6,854 bases of DNA from Actinomycetes bacterium (GTDB lineage Bacteria; Actinomycetota; Actinomycetes; JAJYSQ01), in contig JAJYSQ010000087.1 of the NCBI GenBank assembly GCA_021793495.1, positions 1 to 6,854 on the forward strand, written 5' to 3'. A program made the position numbers and the translations under genes. Position 1 is the first letter of the stretch. Each line of letters starts with the position of its first letter. Positions 1 through 5,402 of the stretch are shown piece after piece. The notes below the pieces were generated by a model. The model searched no databases and was not told where the DNA came from. It saw only the letters and a program-made list of their open reading frames with translations.

Positions 1-59
1 TGGTCGCCGGCCCCGGGCCGGTCGGTGCTCGGATGCTGGTCTGGCCGGAAGAGGTCTCC
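1..59. repeat. Left arm of a 59-bp perfect inverted repeat (fold-back)
   Basis: Bases 1-59 read on the plus strand are identical to bases 513-455 read on the minus strand (base i pairs with base 514-i). Base 60 mismatches, then 61-65 (gcagc) match again and identity ends. The arm may extend beyond the left edge. Because of it, the peptide MLVWPEEVS is encoded on the plus strand at 33-59 as well as in the XdhC gene on the minus strand. Confidence 0.95.
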
Positions 60-895
60 AGCAGCGGCACGTCGAACTTCGGGTCGTGGGTCAGCACGCA
101 CATCACGCTCCGGGCATCCACCGGGGCGCCCGCCAGGAACCGGTGGGGCCAGGCCACCACGACCTCGTCGGCGTCGGGGAACCGCGACCGGGTGGCGAAG
201 ATCCCGCGGGCGTCGCAGACCGTGACCCGGTAGCCGAGGAACTTCCCGATCCGGGCCACCGCCGCCGCGAAGTCGATCGCCCCGAACACGTACATCTGCG
301 CCGGTGGAGCGAACGACTCGACGAACACCGTCAGCTCGTCCAGCCGCCGCTGACCGTCCGGCCCCAGGTGCAGCAGGCCGGTCGCGCCGGCCTGGAGCAT
401 GCCGCGCGCGTCATCGACCACGGCCGCGTCCAGCCGCGGGTTGCCGAGGCTGCCGGAGACCTCTTCCGGCCAGACCAGCATCCGAGCACCGACCGGCCCG
501 GGGCCGGCGACCACGGTAGCCAGGGCGACCGGGCGGTGCGCGGCGACGTCCCGGGCGATCACCGCCAGCTCTCCGTGATCCGGCGGCACGACCGGCTCGA
601 CGAACACGTCGATGATCCCCCCGCAGGTCAGCCCCACCGCGTACGCGTCGTCGTCGCTGACCCCGTACCGCGCCAGCACCGGCGTCCCGGTCGCCAGCAC
701 CTGCTCGGCCAGCTCGTACACCGCACCCTCGACGCACCCTCCGGACACGCTGCCGACCGCCTGCCCATCGGCCGACACGGCCATCGCCGCCCCGGGCTGA
801 CGAGGAGCGCTGCTCCAGGTACCCACCACCGTGGCCAGGGCGAAGCGCTGCCCGGCGCGTACCCAGGGAAGGAGCTGGTCCAGGACGTCACGCAT
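1..895 (-). CDS. XdhC/CoxF-family molybdenum-hydroxylase maturation protein, 3' end abnormal
   Basis: XdhC-family proteins bind the molybdenum cofactor and help insert its sulfurated form into xanthine or CO dehydrogenase-type enzymes. My translation from ATG 895-893 gives 298 residues with no stop before the left edge. The N-terminal XdhC/CoxI domain shows GTWSSAPRQPG (25-35), SGGCVEG (51-57, Cys54) and LTCGG (89-93, Cys91). The C-terminal Rossmann-like domain starts at MYVFGAIDFAA (201-211) and continues through VTVCDARGIFATRSRFPDAD and LTHDPKFDVPLLE. After Glu280 the sequence no longer looks like the family, because the DNA there is an inverted copy of codons from residues about 128-147. 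The family normally continues with a conserved C-terminal stretch, so the true 3' end is missing. The start overlaps the upstream VWA gene by 8 nt (ATGCGTGA), with a GGAG Shine-Dalgarno 6 nt before ATG. The family call is firm; the client enzyme is unknown. Confidence 0.88.
   Translation of the reverse strand, partial: MRDVLDQLLPWVRAGQRFALATVVGTWSSAPRQPGAAMAVSADGQAVGSVSGGCVEGAVYELAEQVLATGTPVLARYGVSDDDAYAVGLTCGGIIDVFVEPVVPPDHGELAVIARDVAAHRPVALATVVAGPGPVGARMLVWPEEVSGSLGNPRLDAAVVDDARGMLQAGATGLLHLGPDGQRRLDELTVFVESFAPPAQMYVFGAIDFAAAVARIGKFLGYRVTVCDARGIFATRSRFPDADEVVVAWPHRFLAGAPVDARSVMCVLTHDPKFDVPLLETSSGQTSIRAPTGPGPAT
455..513. repeat. Right arm of the 59-bp inverted repeat, inside the XdhC gene
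   Basis: This is the in-place copy: it encodes XdhC residues about 128-147 in the uninterrupted reading frame, between the two conserved domains. Its inverted partner lies at 1-59. The 395 bp between the arms encode normal XdhC sequence, so this arm is the original and the left arm the displaced one. Confidence 0.95.
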
Positions 896-2108
896 CGACG
901 GCTCCGTAGCCGGAGCTGGGCTGGACTGCCGGGCTGGGCTGGGCTGCCGGGCTGGGCTGGCACCGGTGCAGGTCCGCCTCGCCGAGCAACGCGGCCAGCC
1001 CTTCCAGCGCCCCGAGGCTGTGGCCGGCGACGAACCGGTCGACGTGTGGAAGCACCGCGGCCATCCCGGCGGTCAGCGGGGCGAACCCCGGCTGTGCCTT
1101 GTGGGGGTTGACCCAGACGACCGCGTGGGCCAACCGGTGCAGCCGCGCGGCCTGCGTGCCCAGCAGCGTGGCGTCCCCGCGCTCCCAGCCGTCGGAGACC
1201 ACGACGACCACGGCACCTCGCGCCATGCCCCGCTGACCCCAACGGTCCAGGAATGCCTGGAGCAGGTCGCCCAGGCGGGTCCCGCCGCTGAAGTCAGGCA
1301 CCGCGTCGGCCACCGCGGCCAGGGCAGCGTCGGGTTCGCGCGCCGCGATCTCGCGGGAGACCCGGGTCAACCGGGTACCCACGGTGAACACCTCGGTGCC
1401 CGGGCGACATCGCGCCGTGGCGTGGGCGAAGCGCAGCATCGGGTCGGCATAGGCGGCCATCGACCCGCTGACGTCCACGATCAGCACCAGCCGACGCGGC
1501 TTGTCCACCCGGCGGCGCCGGGCCAGTCGGGCGGGCTCCCCACCACGACGCAGCATGGCCCGAACCGTGCGTCCCGGGTCCAGCGTGCCGGTCGACGCCG
1601 GTGCCCACCGGCGGGACGCCCGCACCGGACCCGTCGGGCCCAGAGCCGAGATCAGCCTCGCCACCTCGGCCCGCTCGGCCGTGGTGAGCCGGGCGAGGTC
1701 GCGGTGGCACAGCACCTCGGCCCGGCTCGCGGTCGCCGCACGCAGCCGCTCCTGCTCGCCGTCGTGAGCCTCATCCTCGTCGGGGTCGCACGGCACGGTG
1801 ACCGCCCGGGTACGCACGACCGGGCGGACGGAGCGCACGGGCGGGGCCAGCTCACCGGCGAAGTACGCCGCAAAAGCCCGGTCGTACCGCACCAGGTCCT
1901 CCGGGCAGGAGCACAGCGTGGCCCGCCCGGCCCAGTAGACGTCATCCCGGCAGGTCACGTCCAGCTCGACCGCGGCGCGGACGAAGGTCTGCACCCGGTC
2001 GGGTCCGGCGGGCACCCCGCACCCGCGCAGCGTCCGGGCGAAACCGACCAGCAGCCTGGTGACCTCGACCCGCCGCTCATCGTGGGACGACAGTGCCAGA
2101 ACGCTCAT
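888..2108 (-). CDS. VWA-domain CoxE-like protein
   Basis: The 406-residue product matches the CoxE-like VWA family, which works with a MoxR ATPase in maturing molybdenum hydroxylases (in Oligotropha CoxD and CoxE act on the CO dehydrogenase active site). The N-terminal region carries the family-like segments VGFARTLRGCGVPAGPDR (21-38) and DDVYWAGRATLC (55-66). An acidic linker (DPDEDEAHDGEQE, 108-120) follows. The VWA domain begins at RRLVLIVDVSGSM; the metal-binding MIDAS motif DVSGS is at 212-216, with SGGTRLGD (274-281) and SDGWERGD (305-312) as later motif elements. The C-terminus ends in a short tandem repeat, QPSPAA-QPSPAV-QPSSGY. No signal peptide or membrane helix is visible, so it is probably cytoplasmic. 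ATG 2108-2106 lies 3 nt after the MoxR stop, and the 3' end overlaps the XdhC start by 8 nt. Family identity is clear; the specific client is inferred. Confidence 0.92.
   Translation of the reverse strand: MSVLALSSHDERRVEVTRLLVGFARTLRGCGVPAGPDRVQTFVRAAVELDVTCRDDVYWAGRATLCSCPEDLVRYDRAFAAYFAGELAPPVRSVRPVVRTRAVTVPCDPDEDEAHDGEQERLRAATASRAEVLCHRDLARLTTAERAEVARLISALGPTGPVRASRRWAPASTGTLDPGRTVRAMLRRGGEPARLARRRRVDKPRRLVLIVDVSGSMAAYADPMLRFAHATARCRPGTEVFTVGTRLTRVSREIAAREPDAALAAVADAVPDFSGGTRLGDLLQAFLDRWGQRGMARGAVVVVVSDGWERGDATLLGTQAARLHRLAHAVVWVNPHKAQPGFAPLTAGMAAVLPHVDRFVAGHSLGALEGLAALLGEADLHRCQPSPAAQPSPAVQPSSGYGAVDA
901..916 (-). promoter_or_regulatory. Hairpin sequestering the XdhC Shine-Dalgarno sequence
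   Basis: In the mRNA, GCTCCG and CGGAGC form a perfect 6-bp stem with a 4-nt loop (GCTA). The 3' arm contains the GGAG that lies 6 nt before the XdhC ATG. Ribosomes finishing the VWA gene would cross and melt it, so it could couple XdhC translation to VWA translation. The structure is read from sequence only; its function is inferred. Confidence 0.45.
915..966. repeat. 18-bp tandem repeat in the 3' end of the VWA gene
   Basis: Two 18-bp units, gctgggctggactgccgg (915-932) and gctgggctgggctgccgg (933-950), differ at one base and are followed by a partial third unit (951-966). Read on the minus strand they encode hexapeptides QPSPAA, QPSPAV and the degenerate QPSSGY. The period is a multiple of three, so copy changes would keep the frame. 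Confidence 0.85.
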
Positions 2109-2111
2109 CGA

Positions 2112-2135
2112 TCACCCGCCGGACCCAGCGGGTGA
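2112..2135 (-). promoter_or_regulatory. Hairpin over the MoxR stop and VWA ribosome-binding site
   Basis: The mRNA has perfect 8-nt arms TCACCCGC and GCGGGTGA around an 8-nt loop. The 3' arm holds both the MoxR stop codon (TGA) and the only purine-rich stretch (GGCGGG) upstream of the VWA ATG, which starts 3 nt later. A ribosome terminating on the MoxR gene would open it. This fits translational coupling, but no experiment is implied. Confidence 0.5.
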
Positions 2136-3083
2136 CCGGTCCAGCAACGAGGTGAACCCCGTGGCCAGGACCCGCTCGGTGTCCTCGCGGTACTTCAGGA
2201 ACGCTCCGAGGCTCGCCGCTGCTCGCTCGGGATCCAGCTCGCGCGCGCCCAGGGCGACCAGTGCCTCGGTCCAGTCTAGCGACTCGGCCACCCCCGGAGG
2301 CTTGAGCAGACCCTCCCCGCGCAGCCCCTGCGCCACCCGAGCGACATCCTCGGCCAGCTGCGCGGCGGCCTCGGGCAGCCGGCGGCGGATGATCGCCACC
2401 TCGCGCTCGAAGCTCGGGTGGGCCACCCAGTGGTAGAGGCAGCGGCGCTTGAGCGCGTCATGGACCTCCCGGGTACGGTTGGAGGTGAGCACGACCAGCG
2501 GCGGGTGCTCCGCCCGGACCGTACCGAGCTCCGGAACCGTGATCGACCACTCGCTGAGCACCTCGAGCAGGAACGCCTCGAACTCGTCGTCGGCCCGGTC
2601 CACCTCGTCGATCAGCAGCACCGCGCCCGGAGTCTCCAGGGCAGCCAGCAGCGGGCGGGCGAGCAGGAACCGGCGGTCGTACAGCTCGGACTCCAGCTGC
2701 TCGGCCTCGCGCACCCCGGCCGCCTCGGCAGCCCGCAGGTGCAGCAGCTGGCGGGGGAAGTCCCAGTCGTACAGGGCCTGGCTGGCCTCGATCCCCTCGT
2801 AGCACTGCAACCGGATCAGCCGAGCGTCACGCACCTGGGCCAGGGCCGTGGCCAACGACGTCTTGCCCACCCCCGCATCGCCCTCGAGGAACAACGGCCG
2901 GCCCATCCGCTCGGCCAGGAACGCCACGGTGGCCAGGCCGGGACCGGCGAGGTAGCCGACCCGGTCCAACGCCTCGCGCAGCTGCCCCGGAGACGACCAG
3001 GCACCGCCGTCCACCGTGTCGGCAGACCGGCCGGCGTGCACCGGGTCGGTCGGGTCGGGCGCCACGGCTCTGGGCACACTCAC
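2112..3083 (-). CDS. MoxR-family AAA+ ATPase (CoxD-like)
   Basis: The 323-residue product is a MoxR-type AAA+ ATPase, a chaperone class that remodels or loads cofactors into partner proteins, typically with a VWA protein encoded next to it. Walker A is GDAGVGKT (68-75), Walker B is VLLIDEVD (155-162), and the sensor-1 and arginine-finger region is LTSNRTREVHDALKRRC (199-215). The helical lid has ESLDW (267-271). The insert with YDWDFPRQLLHLRAAE (105-120) is, as I recall it, common in the CoxD-like subgroup. I chose GTG 3083-3081 because it overlaps the stop of the PH gene as GTGA and leaves a normal-length protein. The frame stays open upstream to 3722, but that stretch is antisense-like shadow across the PH and hisG genes. 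A second GTG two codons downstream is possible. The VWA gene follows after 3 nt and the XdhC gene comes next, so the trio looks like coxD-coxE-coxF. Confidence 0.92.
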   Translation of the reverse strand: MSVPRAVAPDPTDPVHAGRSADTVDGGAWSSPGQLREALDRVGYLAGPGLATVAFLAERMGRPLFLEGDAGVGKTSLATALAQVRDARLIRLQCYEGIEASQALYDWDFPRQLLHLRAAEAAGVREAEQLESELYDRRFLLARPLLAALETPGAVLLIDEVDRADDEFEAFLLEVLSEWSITVPELGTVRAEHPPLVVLTSNRTREVHDALKRRCLYHWVAHPSFEREVAIIRRRLPEAAAQLAEDVARVAQGLRGEGLLKPPGVAESLDWTEALVALGARELDPERAAASLGAFLKYREDTERVLATGFTSLLDRSPAGSGG

Positions 3084-3541
3084 CCGTCCACGGTACCGCC
3101 GGGTGGGCGGTGATGGGCGTCGACCAACGCTGCCAGCCGTTCGGCCTGGATGCGGCCCCGCCTGCCCTCGGTGGTCTGGATACCCATCACCGCCAGGGTG
3201 GTCCCGTCGTCCAGGTCCAGCTGCAGCCACGTCGTGGTGGTGCCGTACCAGACCGACACCACCTGCGGCCACGCCAGTCGTCGTCGGTGCAACGGGTTGA
3301 CCACGGTCAGCCCCTGCTCGTCGACCTCGACCCGGGCCCGAGCCACCCGGTGCAGTCCCAGGACCACCAGGACTCCCAGCGTGATGGGCAGGCCACGGTC
3401 CAGGACATCGGTGCCCCGGCCGCCGGAGGACGGCAGAGTGGCTCCCACACCCACCAGGGCGCCGCCCATCACCCCGGCCGCCACGTATGCCACCCAGCGG
3501 GTGCGTCGCGGCCGGAGCACCTCTCGGGCGGCCGCGCGCAT
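3080..3541 (-). CDS. Small membrane protein with bacterial PH domain
   Basis: The 153-residue product has two predicted transmembrane helices, about 16-36 (WVAYVAAGVMGGALVGVG) and about 50-67 (LPITLGVLVVLGLHRVA), then a cytoplasmic PH-like domain at about 70-125. The segment VEVDEQGLTVVNPLHRRRL (71-89) followed by AWPQVVSVWYG (90-100) is characteristic of the short actinobacterial PH-domain membrane proteins (bPH6 type). Its function is not known; such domains may bind lipids or proteins at the membrane. ATG 3541-3539 follows the hisG stop by 6 nt, and its own stop overlaps the MoxR start (GTGA). No strong Shine-Dalgarno is visible, so its translation probably depends on hisG. A PH protein next to hisG is common in actinobacteria, as I recall it, so this may be an operon passenger rather than part of either pathway. 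Confidence 0.85.
   Translation of the reverse strand: MRAAAREVLRPRRTRWVAYVAAGVMGGALVGVGATLPSSGGRGTDVLDRGLPITLGVLVVLGLHRVARARVEVDEQGLTVVNPLHRRRLAWPQVVSVWYGTTTTWLQLDLDDGTTLAVMGIQTTEGRRGRIQAERLAALVDAHHRPPGGTVDG
3081..3105 (-). promoter_or_regulatory. Inverted repeat covering the MoxR GTG start
   Basis: The mRNA has 6-nt arms CACCCG and CGGGTG around a 13-nt loop that itself contains the palindrome CGGTACCG. The 3' arm includes the GTG start of the MoxR gene and lies across the PH stop codon. The long loop makes it weaker than the other two junction hairpins. A role in coupling is inferred. Confidence 0.3.
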
Positions 3542-3547
3542 CGTCTG

Positions 3548-4393
3548 CTACAACCGGCAGGCGTGGATACCGGTGACCAGGATGCCCCGGGCCCCGAGCT
3601 CCCACAGCTCGTCCATCACCCGGTTGGTCTCGCCCCGCGGCACCATGGCACGTACCGCCACCCACCCCTCGTGGTGCAGCGGCGACACCGTCGGAGACTC
3701 GATCCCCGGGGTCAAGCCGCACGCAGCGTCGACCAGCTCGACCCGGATGTCGTAGTCCATCAGCACGTAGGACCGGGCGACCAGGACGCCCTGGATGCGT
3801 CGCACCAGCTGGTCGACGGCCGTGTCGACGGGCGCATCGACGCGGCGGACCAGCACGGCCTCGGAGACCAGCAGCGGCTCGTCGAGCACCTCCAGCCCCG
3901 CGCCTCGCAGGGTCGTACCGGTGGACACCACGTCGGCGACGGCGTCGGCGACACCGAGGCGGACGGCGTTCTCCACCGCACCGTCCAACCGGATCACCCG
4001 GGCGTCGACCTCGCGTCGCGCCAGATCGGCGGCGACCAGCCCCGGGTAGGCGGTCGCCACCCGCAGGCCGGCGAGCCCCGTCACCGAGCCGGCCACCCCC
4101 GGTGGCGCGGCGTAGCGGAACGTCGAGGCGCCGAAGCCCAGCGGGAGCAGCTCCTCGGCCGCGGCCCCGGAGTCCAGCAACAGGTCCCGACCGGTGATCC
4201 CCAGGTCCAGCTGGCCGGACCCGACGTACACCGCGATGTCCCGGGGACGCAGCAGGAAGAACTCCGTCTGGTTCTCGGGGTCGACGTAGGACAGCTCCCG
4301 GTCGTTTCCGGGCTGGCCGTACCCGGCCTCGGCAAGCATGCTCAACGCCGGGGTCGACAACGACCCCTTGTTCGGCACGGCGACGCGCAGCAT
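3548..4393 (-). CDS. hisG: ATP phosphoribosyltransferase, long form
   Basis: HisG catalyses the first, committed step of histidine synthesis: ATP plus phosphoribosyl pyrophosphate gives phosphoribosyl-ATP. The 281-residue product opens with LRVAVPNKGSLS and has the substrate-binding segment DLGITGRDLLLDS (63-75). Its signature region (141-162) fits the HisG pattern, starting at Glu141 with Gly147 and ending in STGTTL. The C-terminal third, from about 206, is the regulatory domain of the long form, with GIESPTVSPL (230-239) and GILVTGIHACR (270-280). That domain normally mediates feedback inhibition by histidine in a hexamer that needs no HisZ. ATG 4393-4391 is supported by an AGAGGA Shine-Dalgarno (4404-4399) 5 nt upstream that overlaps the hisE stop. 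The gap to hisE is 10 nt. No motif is missing. Confidence 0.97.
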   Translation of the reverse strand: MLRVAVPNKGSLSTPALSMLAEAGYGQPGNDRELSYVDPENQTEFFLLRPRDIAVYVGSGQLDLGITGRDLLLDSGAAAEELLPLGFGASTFRYAAPPGVAGSVTGLAGLRVATAYPGLVAADLARREVDARVIRLDGAVENAVRLGVADAVADVVSTGTTLRGAGLEVLDEPLLVSEAVLVRRVDAPVDTAVDQLVRRIQGVLVARSYVLMDYDIRVELVDAACGLTPGIESPTVSPLHHEGWVAVRAMVPRGETNRVMDELWELGARGILVTGIHACRL

Positions 4394-4398
4394 CCGGG

Positions 4399-4404
4399 TC
4401 CTCT
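4399..4404 (-). promoter_or_regulatory. hisG ribosome-binding site
   Basis: AGAGGA on the minus strand, 5 nt before the hisG ATG, sharing a base with the hisE stop codon. It is the clearest Shine-Dalgarno in the operon and fixes the hisG start. Confidence 0.7.
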
Positions 4405-4697
4405 CACAGGTGGGCGTAGACGTCCTCGAGGGTCAGGCCGAGAGCCAGCATCAAGACCTGGGCATGGTAGAGCAGCTGGGAGATCTCCTCCGCAGCCCGC
4501 TGTGGCCCCTCATGCTCGGCGGCCATCCAGGACTCGGCAGCCTCCTCCACCAGCTTCTTGCCGATCGCGTGCACCCCGGCGTCCAGCTCGGCGACGGTAC
4601 GAGATCCCGGCGCGTGCGCGGCCGCCTTCGCGGTCAGCTCGGCGTACAGCCCGTCGAACGAGGTCAGCTCACTGCCCTCCGGGGCTCTGCTCGCCAC
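4404..4697 (-). CDS. hisE: Phosphoribosyl-ATP diphosphatase
   Basis: HisE hydrolyses phosphoribosyl-ATP to phosphoribosyl-AMP and pyrophosphate, the second step of histidine synthesis, directly after HisG. The 97-residue product is an all-alpha MazG-like fold protein. Family sequence starts at [15 protein letters not shown] (12-26); the conserved metal-binding acidic motifs are [10 protein letters not shown] (46-55) and [11 protein letters not shown] (68-78), and it ends with the usual [10 protein letters not shown]. This is the stand-alone HisE form, not the HisIE fusion. The only reasonable in-frame start is GTG 4697-4695, which makes a 29-nt overlap with ribH; family members usually begin about ten residues later, near the Thr-Ser-Phe, but no ATG or GTG exists there. 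hisG follows after 10 nt. Confidence 0.95.
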   Translation of the reverse strand: MASRAPEGSELTSFDGLYAELTAKAAAHAPGSRTVAELDAGVHAIGKKLVEEAAESWMAAEHEGPQRAAEEISQLLYHAQVLMLALGLTLEDVYAHL

Positions 4698-5169
4698 GGC
4701 GCAGGTCCCGCAGGGCCAGCGCCGTGGCCACCGCCGCCATCGCCGCCTCGTACCCCTTGTCCTCCGTCGAGCCGGGCAGGCCGGCGCGGTCCAGCGCTTG
4801 AGCCTCGTCGTCGACCGTGAGCACCCCGAAGCCCACCGGCACCCCGGTCTCCACCGACACCGTGGTCAACCCCGCGGTCACCGACTGGCAGACGTACTCG
4901 AAGTGCGGGGTGCCACCGCGCACCACGGCCGCCAGGGCCACCACCGCGTCGTACCGCTGCCCGGCCAGGGTCCGGGCGACCACAGCGAGCTCGAAGGCGC
5001 CGGGAACCCGCACCACGCACGGCTCGACGACACCGACCTCGTCGAGGGCCCGGCGAGCCCCGGCGAGCAGCCCGGCGAGCACCGTGGCGTGCCAACGGGC
5101 AGCGACCACACCGACCCGCAGGTCGCGAGCGTTCGACACCTGCCACGTGGGGGCTCCGCTCCCGCTCAC
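4669..5169 (-). CDS. ribH: 6,7-dimethyl-8-ribityllumazine synthase
   Basis: Lumazine synthase condenses a ribitylamino-uracil with dihydroxybutanone phosphate, the penultimate step of riboflavin synthesis. The 166-residue product has the aromatic substrate-stacking position at Trp26 (AARWH), [13 protein letters not shown] (54-66), the active-site loop [11 protein letters not shown] (85-95, His89 catalytic) and [20 protein letters not shown] (111-130, with Arg128 of the active site). Length is normal for the family, which assembles into pentamers or icosahedral shells. The start is GTG 5169-5167, supported by GGAAGG (complement of 5178-5183) 8 nt upstream. It is the first gene of the leftward operon. 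Its usual upstream neighbour ribBA is displaced by the divergent membrane-protein gene, so ribH probably needs its own promoter in the intergenic region. Confidence 0.97.
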   Translation of the reverse strand: MSGSGAPTWQVSNARDLRVGVVAARWHATVLAGLLAGARRALDEVGVVEPCVVRVPGAFELAVVARTLAGQRYDAVVALAAVVRGGTPHFEYVCQSVTAGLTTVSVETGVPVGFGVLTVDDEAQALDRAGLPGSTEDKGYEAAMAAVATALALRDLRRGEQSPGGQ

Positions 5170-5177
5170 CGCACCCG

Positions 5178-5183
5178 CCTTCC
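5178..5183 (-). promoter_or_regulatory. ribH ribosome-binding site
   Basis: GGAAGG on the minus strand, 8 nt before the ribH GTG. It supports that GTG as the start. Confidence 0.55.
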
Positions 5184-5228
5184 GGCTCGAGGTCTGGCCT
5201 TCGTCTGGCCCTGGTCGATCGCGGGGTC

Positions 5229-5234
5229 AGGCTA
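5229..5234 (-). promoter_or_regulatory. Possible -10 element for the ribH operon
   Basis: TAGCCT on the minus strand, about 60 nt upstream of the ribH start, resembles an actinobacterial TANNNT -10 box. No good TTGACA-like -35 lies 16-19 nt further upstream (the sequence there is GTCCCC-like), so this is a weak call, supported mainly by the need for a promoter between the divergent genes. Confidence 0.3.
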
Positions 5235-5239
5235 GCGGA

Positions 5240-5272
5240 CCGGGGCAGTCGGGGGACGGTTGTCCGCCCCGG
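5240..5272. repeat. Inverted repeat, possible operator
   Basis: Arms ccggggc (5240-5246) and gccccgg (5266-5272) are perfect 7-bp complements, with a nested ggac/gtcc pair (5254-5257 and 5262-5265). The spacer is asymmetric and there is no T-tract, so it does not look like an intrinsic terminator. Its place between divergent genes would suit an operator, but GC-rich DNA gives such matches by chance. Confidence 0.3.
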
Positions 5273-5280
5273 GCCGTTGA

Positions 5281-5330
5281 CCCACCGGGAGCCACCGGGA
5301 GCCACCGGGAGCCACCGGGAGCCACCGACG
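5281..5330. repeat. 10-bp tandem repeat (gccaccggga)
   Basis: Three exact copies of gccaccggga (5291-5320) are preceded by one copy with a single mismatch (5281-5290) and followed by a degenerate copy (5321-5330). A further half-conserved unit lies at 5337-5350 (ggagccaccggcg after a spacer). The period is close to one helical turn and is not a multiple of three. Confidence 0.9.
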
Positions 5331-5384
5331 ACCTGCCGGAGCCACCGGCGACCCGACGGCGCACGAAGCCGGAGGCACACCGAC

Positions 5385-5396
5385 GAGGAACGGGGA
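5385..5396 (+). promoter_or_regulatory. Ribosome-binding site of the membrane-protein gene
   Basis: Two purine runs, gaggaa (5385-5390) and gggga (5392-5396), lie 12 and 6 nt before ATG 5403. They favour this ATG over the TTG at 5277, from which the frame is also open. Confidence 0.55.
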
Positions 5397-5402
5397 CTCC
5401 CG

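Larger units (their letters stand above)
5170..5402. other. Divergent intergenic region between ribH and the membrane-protein gene
   Basis: The 233 nt hold no credible gene. From left to right I see: a duplicated gtctggcc (5192-5199 and 5203-5210) in the ribH leader; a TAGCCT -10 candidate for ribH; a 7-bp inverted repeat (5240-5272); an isolated TTGACC (5277-5282) that could be a -35 for the rightward gene but has no matching -10 within the repeat that follows; the 10-bp tandem repeat (5281-5330); and the Shine-Dalgarno of the rightward gene. Plus-strand reading through the region is open from TTG 5277, but the repeat period of 10 is out of step with codons. Confidence 0.6.

Noticed and set aside
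33..233. Plus-strand frame beginning with the XdhC-like peptide MLVWPEEVS
   Set aside because: The similarity lasts only nine residues because it comes from the inverted repeat arm; the rest is antisense to the XdhC gene.
86..2135. Long plus-strand open frames opposite the XdhC and VWA genes (86-1111 and 831-2135)
   Set aside because: They are antisense shadows of high-GC coding sequence, rich in Arg, Gly, His and Pro with no recognisable domain, while the minus strand carries clear conserved proteins.
3084..3722. Upstream extension of the MoxR reading frame giving a 536-residue protein
   Set aside because: The extra 213 residues cross the PH and hisG genes on the same strand in another frame and are low-complexity Gly/Arg/Ala; the family starts near GTG 3083, which also overlaps the PH stop.
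3110..4801. 563-codon plus-strand open frame opposite PH, hisG and hisE
   Set aside because: Antisense shadow; the minus strand has three unambiguous genes over the same stretch.
5240..5272. Intrinsic terminator between the divergent genes
   Set aside because: No T-tract follows on either strand, and a terminator is not expected between two divergent gene starts.
5281..5350. CRISPR array
   Set aside because: Units are 10 bp and directly adjacent, with no spacers and no cas genes nearby.
5277..5402. N-terminal extension of the membrane protein from TTG 5277
   Set aside because: The 42 added residues come from the 10-bp repeat and are hydrophilic Arg/Pro/Gly; ATG 5403 has a Shine-Dalgarno and starts just before the first membrane helix.
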